From Petrosia ficiformis (Eukaryota > Porifera > Demospongiae > Haplosclerida > Petrosiidae), in assembly GCA_947044365.1 (NCBI GenBank), contig OX345652.1:1767001-1831000 (forward strand): a stretch of 64,000 nucleotides of DNA, in the 5' to 3' direction. Positions 59,097-64,000 of the stretch are shown piece by piece. The notes below the pieces were generated by a model that was not told the DNA's origin, did not search any database, and worked only from the letters and a program-made list of their open reading frames with translations. Position 1 is the stretch's first letter. Every line of letters starts with the position of its first letter. A program made the position numbers and the translations under genes.

Positions 59097-60985
59097 CTAA
59101 ATGTAGAGGTGTGTTGCCATCATCAGATCACATCGACATTCACCAATCAAGTACCGAATCACTTTTATGCCTCCATATATGCAAGCAACATGTAGTGGAG
59201 TGTCGCCATCATTGTTCTTACACATCGGATCACATCGACATTTACAAATCAGGTACTGAACTACCTCTATATGTCTCCTGCTACAAGCAACATGGAGTAG
59301 AGTGTTGCCACCATTGTCCTTACACATTGGATGACATCGATATTCACCAATCAGGTACTGAACCATCTCCAGATCTCTATTTCTACAAGCAACGTGTAGT
59401 GGAACGTCGCCATTTTCATTTTTGCTCATCAGATCACATCGACATTCACCAATCAGGTACTGAACCATTCCTATGCCTCCATATACACAAGCAACATATA
59501 GTGGAGTGTCACCATCGTTGTTCTTACACATCGGGTCACATCGACATTCACCAATCAAGTACCGAACTACCTCTATATGTCTCTTTCTACAAGCAACATG
59601 TAGTGGAGTGTCACCACCATTGTTCTTACACATCGGGTCATATCGACATTCACCAATCAGGCACCAAACCATCTCCAGATCTCTATTTCTACAAACAACA
59701 TGTAGTGGAGTATCGCCATTTTCATTTTTGCTCATCAGATCACATCGGGATTCAGCAATCAAGTATCGAGCCATTTTTATGTTTCCATATACGCAAGCAA
59801 CATGTAGTGGAGTATCGCCATTTTCATTTTTGCTCATCAGATCACATCGGCATTCACCAATCAAGTATCGAACCATTTCTATGCCTCCATATATGCAAGC
59901 AATATGTAGTGGAGTGTTGCCACCATTATTCTTACACATTGGATCGCATTGACATTCACCAATCAGGTACCGAACCATCTCCAGATCTCTATTTTTACAA
60001 GCAACATGTAGTGGAGTGTCACCATTTTCATTTTTGCTCATCAGATCACATCGACATTCACCAATCAGGTATCGAACCATTTCTATGCCTCCATATACAC
60101 AAGCAACATGTAGTGGAGTGTCGCCATTTTCATTTTTGCTCATGAGATCGCATCGACATTCACCAATCAGGTATCGAACCATCTCTATATGTTTCTTTCC
60201 ACAAGCAATGTGTAGTGGAGTGTTGTTTTCATTGTTCTTACTCATCGGATTACATCGACATTCACCAATCAGGTACTGAACCATCTCCATGTCTCTATTT
60301 GCACAAGCAATGTGTAGCAGAGTGTCGCCATTGTTGCTTTTGCTCATTGGATCACATTGACATTCACCAATCAGGTACTGAACCATCTCTTTGGTTCCAT
60401 ATATGCAAGCAACATGCAGTGAATCATTGCCATCATTGTTCTTATTCATTGGATCACATTGACATTCACCAATCAGGTACTGAACCATCTCCATGTCTCC
60501 ATTCCCACATGCAATGTGTAGCAGAGTGTCGCCATTTCTGCCTTTGCTCATTGAATTACATCGACATTCACCAACCAGATATTTAACCATGTCTATATGT
60601 CTATTTGCACAAGCAATGTGTAGTGGAGTGTTGTCTTTATAGTTCTTACTCATCAGATCACATTGAAATTCGCCAATTAGATACTGAATCATCTCCATAT
60701 CTCTATTCCCACATGCAATGTGTAGCAGAGTGTTGTCCGATCTGTTCTTACTCATCGGATTACATTGACATTCATTAATCAGGTACTGAACAATATGTAG
60801 ATTTCCCTTTTGAGAACATGCAAAATGTAGTAGGGTGTTGTCATCATTATCTCTACACCTTAGATCACATTGATATTCATGGATGAGCTTCATCACTATA
60901 TCAATCCATCCATGATAACATGCCCAATGAAGAATCGTCTGTTCATTATAAACCTTCAGTCCACGAGGATTCACTACAGCAGGAG
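59097..60985 (-). pseudogene. Expanded ankyrin array of ANK-Roc-COR copy 2, 5'-truncated and frameshifted
   Basis: About 18 complete ankyrin repeats in one open frame (TPLHVAC...MVRYLIGECRCDLMSKNENGD), against 6-7 in copy 1. Individual 99-102 bp units are nearly identical, so the array grew recently. It begins at PPAVVNPRGLKVYNEQ; the homologue of the first about 26 residues of copy 1, including its ATG, is missing, and DNA upstream of about 60985 is unrelated. At about 59120 a 13-nt deletion between two GATG repeats shifts the frame and gives a stop at 59097. Ankyrin repeats bind proteins; target unknown. Confidence 0.8.
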
Positions 60986-61440
60986 GGTCTGAGGTCTGAG
61001 GTCCTGCAAAATCGAGTGCGTTTCATTCGCTGCAAGATACCATCCGAGAAAGTTTTCCAGGCCAGGTGTCTGGCGAGCGCAGCCTATCCTATACTCCTTT
61101 TCTAAGTATAGGAAAGGCTGTGCTACCAAGTAGTAGGTGTGTAAGTAATACTGACAGAACAGTTAGATTTATGTATATAACATTGTAATGACATTTCAAT
61201 GACGCACTTCAGTTGTATTAGTAATAGTCATAACACACTTACCAGAATATAAATGTTTTATGAGGATGGTGTAATAATCATTGAAGATATGTAATGCATG
61301 AGTCAAAACGAAATGAGACATTGTACAGTTAGCATCTGGATCATCCACGAAATCACATAAAGCCTGGTATATTAGACTAGTGTTCAAATTTCTTCAAAAT
61401 GATTTATTACTGTTTATATTCTGAATAACCAGGTCAGTTC
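60986..61440. other. No gene seen: unrelated DNA at the 5' break of ANK copy 2
   Basis: Includes GTCTGAGG in tandem (60998-61013) and a short hairpin CCTATACTCC...AAGTATAGG near 61085-61120. A 63-aa ORF (61196-61387) is unsupported. Confidence 0.45.
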
Positions 61441-61444
61441 ACAA

Positions 61445-61515
61445 ATAAAGAGAGAAATACAAATCCAGAAAAAATCTGGACCAGCTGAGATTTGAACCCA
61501 TGCAGGACCTGATTA
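61445..61515 (-). repeat. tRNA-derived SINE remnant
   Basis: The minus strand has GGGTTCAAATCTCAGC, a good RNA polymerase III B box, followed by TGGTCCAGATTTTTTCTGG. No A box recognised. Confidence 0.4.
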
Positions 61516-63177
61516 ATAGTCTGATTTATTACTGATTATATGAAATTCACAATCACTAGCTACCATGCACTGTACACTAGTAACTACACTAGTAGAGGTG
61601 AGGTGAAATACGCAACTCTTCAGTTGCAGGCCAGGCTTATGTGCATAATACATAATTCAGCATTCTTTGCAGTGTATTAAGTGTATGTAACACAAGGATG
61701 GAGACTGGCCAATAAAGGTTTAGATTACATACTATACTAGTGAAGTGAATGTATTTTGAACTTGAGACCTTTATTTACTCTACCCAAGTTCCATATTAAA
61801 AACATGTATACGCAATAAAGGATGTTATAAAGTTTATTACAACAATTCTTGAAATAACTGATTTCGTGCACATGTGCTGTCTGGTGATGATGAGTTAATG
61901 TATTATTGTCATAGGCAGTTCCTAGGTTCAGGCCTGGGTAGGGCCTGACTAACATTCTCTGAAAAAATGTTATTGCCAGTAATTCTAATAAATAGAATAA
62001 CCAAAAAATTTTTTTAAATGAAAGTAGGATGTAGGTATATCAAAACCGAAAAATCACAGGAACAAGATAAGGATGGTACCTTAGCAACAAAATTAAACAC
62101 CACTTCCACATAACAATTCTACATAATTAATATTATAATATATATACTTCTACATGTCCATAGTGAACTGACCAGCCTAAAATGAGGTTGATAAATTAAA
62201 TGTGTTAACAACCTCTTATGTTAAGCAATTTGATTAGTCACTTTTACCAAATTTCCTAGTCATAGCTGGGAGGTAGGAAATATTGTTTTCTGTTATTTTT
62301 TTATTATTATTTGCCATGATATTCATTTTTATGATACAACAATTATATGTGATTATATAGCATTATTTGCGTGTATACTTTATACTCTTAGAAGTTGTAC
62401 TGTTCAGTAATTGCAGTTATATTGTTACTGGAGGATAGCTAATGGGCGGGCCCCGAAATGTTGCTTTTCCTCAATGCCGGATAGTTTAAGTTTTGTTCTG
62501 CATTATTGTGAACTGTTCACACTTGTTCTTTTTGATCATCATTCTGACACCTGTTTGTATGCTTGTGATTGAGGCCTTTCAGAGCTCTATTGCATCCATG
62601 CACATTCCTTGATGGTCTCTCGTATGGGATTCCAAGAGAGTTGGGTGGGGATGGTCTTGCAGAGCTTCTTGATTGTGATTGCTGTTGAAATGTATTTGGA
62701 TCGCATAGAATTTTGTAGGAAGGTCTCACGTAGGTAGGGTTAAATCAGAACAAAGTTTCCGATTTGCCTGGCATGAAACATATCAGATCCCAAACCAGAA
62801 AAGGTTTTCGGACCAGCAGTGTAGAATGTGGACCACCCTTTGCAAACATTGGAGCTTTTTGTTCAGATTTTATCCCTAACAACAAGAGAGCCTATAGTTC
62901 AAAATAATTTGAATTATTTGGACCAGGGGAGTCCCATTACTTTGAAGCAGAGATAATACTCTGTTTGAAGTAATGGTAGGAAATGCGTCAAATTTTAGGG
63001 CGGTCCATTTTATAAAGACAGGCATTAAAATCAAAGCCTTCGTTGCAACTGATCATGAATGCAGGCAATCTGCAACTTTCTCGAACTACTGGAGCAATCT
63101 AACACCTCAAACTTCCTCACCAATTACTGCAAACACAGCATTAACCCATTCATTCTCCCAACATCTTACTAGACCAA
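61516..63177. other. No gene seen; diverged MITE half at 61985-62150
   Basis: 61985-62150 shows weak similarity to the palindromic MITE left arm (ATGAAAGTAGGATGTAGG, TATCAAAACCGAAAAAT, ACCACTTCCACATAAC). The rest is non-coding by eye; small ORFs (62517-62729, 62973-63221) have no domain. Confidence 0.45.
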
Positions 63178-63365
63178 GCTATAAAGCAAGTATATACATC
63201 ACACAACACCAGACTTTGTAACCACATTTCACTGGTTTGTTAGGCATGAAAACTTTCCCTTTTGCTCGACTTCTACATTTAATCATAGCTTCATCAACAG
63301 CAATCTCTTCACAAGGATTGTAATGCTTAGAAAATGTTTCAGTCAAGCATTTAATTAGTGGTTTT
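63178..63365 (-). pseudogene. piggyBac-type transposase fragment
   Basis: Open for about 60 residues: FSKHYNPCEEIAVDEAMIK then GKVFMPNKPVKCGYKVW. This matches the piggyBac (PGBD) core around the first catalytic Asp (xxIDExM) and the Y(I/M)P.KP.K.G.K motif. It ends at a TAG near 63178 and abuts an RT-element fragment at 63365. Only a remnant. Confidence 0.65.
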
Positions 63366-63895
63366 TAGTGGGTTAGTTTAAAAGATCGCTGTATGGTACG
63401 GCCTTCCATAATAAGAGCATCAATATCACTTTTCAACCACAGGTCCAATCGTTTCTCTATACAATTAATATGATCCTTTGTTTTTGATGTACGAAATTGT
63501 TTCTGTAAAATTAGTGTTGGCAGTGGCATTGCTGATTTAAGAGTAATAGATTCCAATAGTGATCGATCTGCATTGGCAGAAACAAATGCCCGTTGGTAAT
63601 TCAAAATATTTTATCATGACTATCATCATACAACTCAGGACTAATTGGATTGCACGGTAAGAAATTACCACCACTTACAGACTATTATCAGATGGAATGA
63701 CATTCAAGCATCTCTTGGGAACGTTCCTCGATGGCCAATAATCTACACAACTATGACCTGCCTTGACACAAGCACAACACTTACATCGACCATTGCTTAT
63801 ACAGGAACAACAATTTGGCATTCTGAAACCACACTCGAAGTATCCAACAGGTAAGATGTATTGAAGTCGCCACAGAGAACACTTACAGTTCACAC
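63365..63895 (-). pseudogene. RT element, 5' fragment 3 (Cys-rich and middle regions)
   Basis: 63893-63675 encodes MNCKCSLWRLQYILPVGYFE and the Cys cluster; 63604-63365 encodes SLLESITLKSAMPLPTL, FRTSKTKDHINCIEKRLD and TIQRSFK. Same two blocks as 45758-46300 and 20926-21725. The sequence following it to 64000 (GTGATGTTCAATACCCCATG, CATTATATCCTGAAGCC) is the same flank that lies between RT fragments and receptor 3' ends at 21725-21800 and 46300-46380. Confidence 0.65.
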
Positions 63896-64000
63896 AGAGA
63901 CCAACTTAGCCCTACTATCAGCCATATTTTATTATTGCATACTCCTGTGATGTTCAATACCCCATGCACATCATTATATCCTGAAGCCATCATTATATCC

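Larger units (their letters stand above)
53120..60985 (-). repeat. Arm 2 of the large inverted duplication
   Basis: Contains the second ANK-Roc-COR gene and its downstream DNA in the opposite orientation to 8646-20270. Matching landmarks include the CARD exon, the hairpin at 56060, the hAT-like MITE (53852-54415) and the GCTCAGCAGTT block near 53215. Confidence 0.7.

Noticed and set aside
59111..60586. Long + strand ORFs (up to 344 aa, His/Cys/Ser-rich repeats)
   Set aside because: They are antisense to the ankyrin array on the minus strand; their periodicity is the 99-102 bp ankyrin unit.

Overview
ORGANISM. The window looks like nuclear DNA of an early-branching animal, most likely a demosponge (Amphimedon-like). 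It is visibly AT-rich and its introns are short (about 50-120 bp, GT-AG). It carries an ankyrin-Roc-COR gene with death-fold (CARD-like) exons. It also carries a tandem family of very large beta-helix ectodomain, multi-pass membrane proteins, and a dense mix of animal transposons (MULE, Crypton-like, copia, piggyBac, an RT element, many foldback MITEs). Taxonomy is inference only; no marker gene is present. LAYOUT. Three minus-strand copies of one receptor-like gene lie at 1-3316 (cut by the window edge, broken), 22317-26798 (broken) and 46612-50785 (intact, about 1238 aa). Their start codons are about 23.5 and 24.0 kb apart. Each has a tiny first exon (ATG plus 5 nt) joined to one huge exon, and about 2 kb of conserved upstream sequence with a TATA-like box and a palindromic tandem array. 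A + strand ANK-Roc-COR gene (8646-13098) and a decayed minus-strand paralogue (60985-56436) sit in two arms of an inverted duplication (about 8.6-20.3 kb against 61.0-53.1 kb). The + copy has 6-7 ankyrin repeats and two CARD-like cassettes; the - copy has about 19 ankyrin repeats and one cassette. Between the arms and inside them are mobile elements: a hAT-like MITE (17193-19585) that hosts a TIR-flanked Crypton-type tyrosine recombinase (17441-19157) and a hairpin; a foldback element with a 7-bp target duplication (16058-16519); a 5'-truncated Ty1/copia (32673-36547); a MULE-type transposon (36935-42319); and a degenerate RT element (43130-46300) with two further 5' fragments. HOW IT FITS. 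Host genes: the receptor family (likely secreted through the ER to the plasma membrane) and the ANK-Roc-COR-CARD proteins (cytoplasmic scaffold/GTPase with death-fold adaptor modules, architecture like DAPK/ROCO proteins) would suit recognition and signalling, possibly innate immunity; that link is inference from domain type and clustering. The most unusual item is the MULE. Between its terminal inverted repeats it carries two same-strand multi-exon genes. One is a ubiquitin-specific protease with Cys box, NQEDAHEF and His box. The other is a transposase with C2H2, WRKY/GCM-like, MULE DDE, SWIM and a C-terminal PHD-like finger. All coordinates and splice sites were read by eye; no alignment or search was run.
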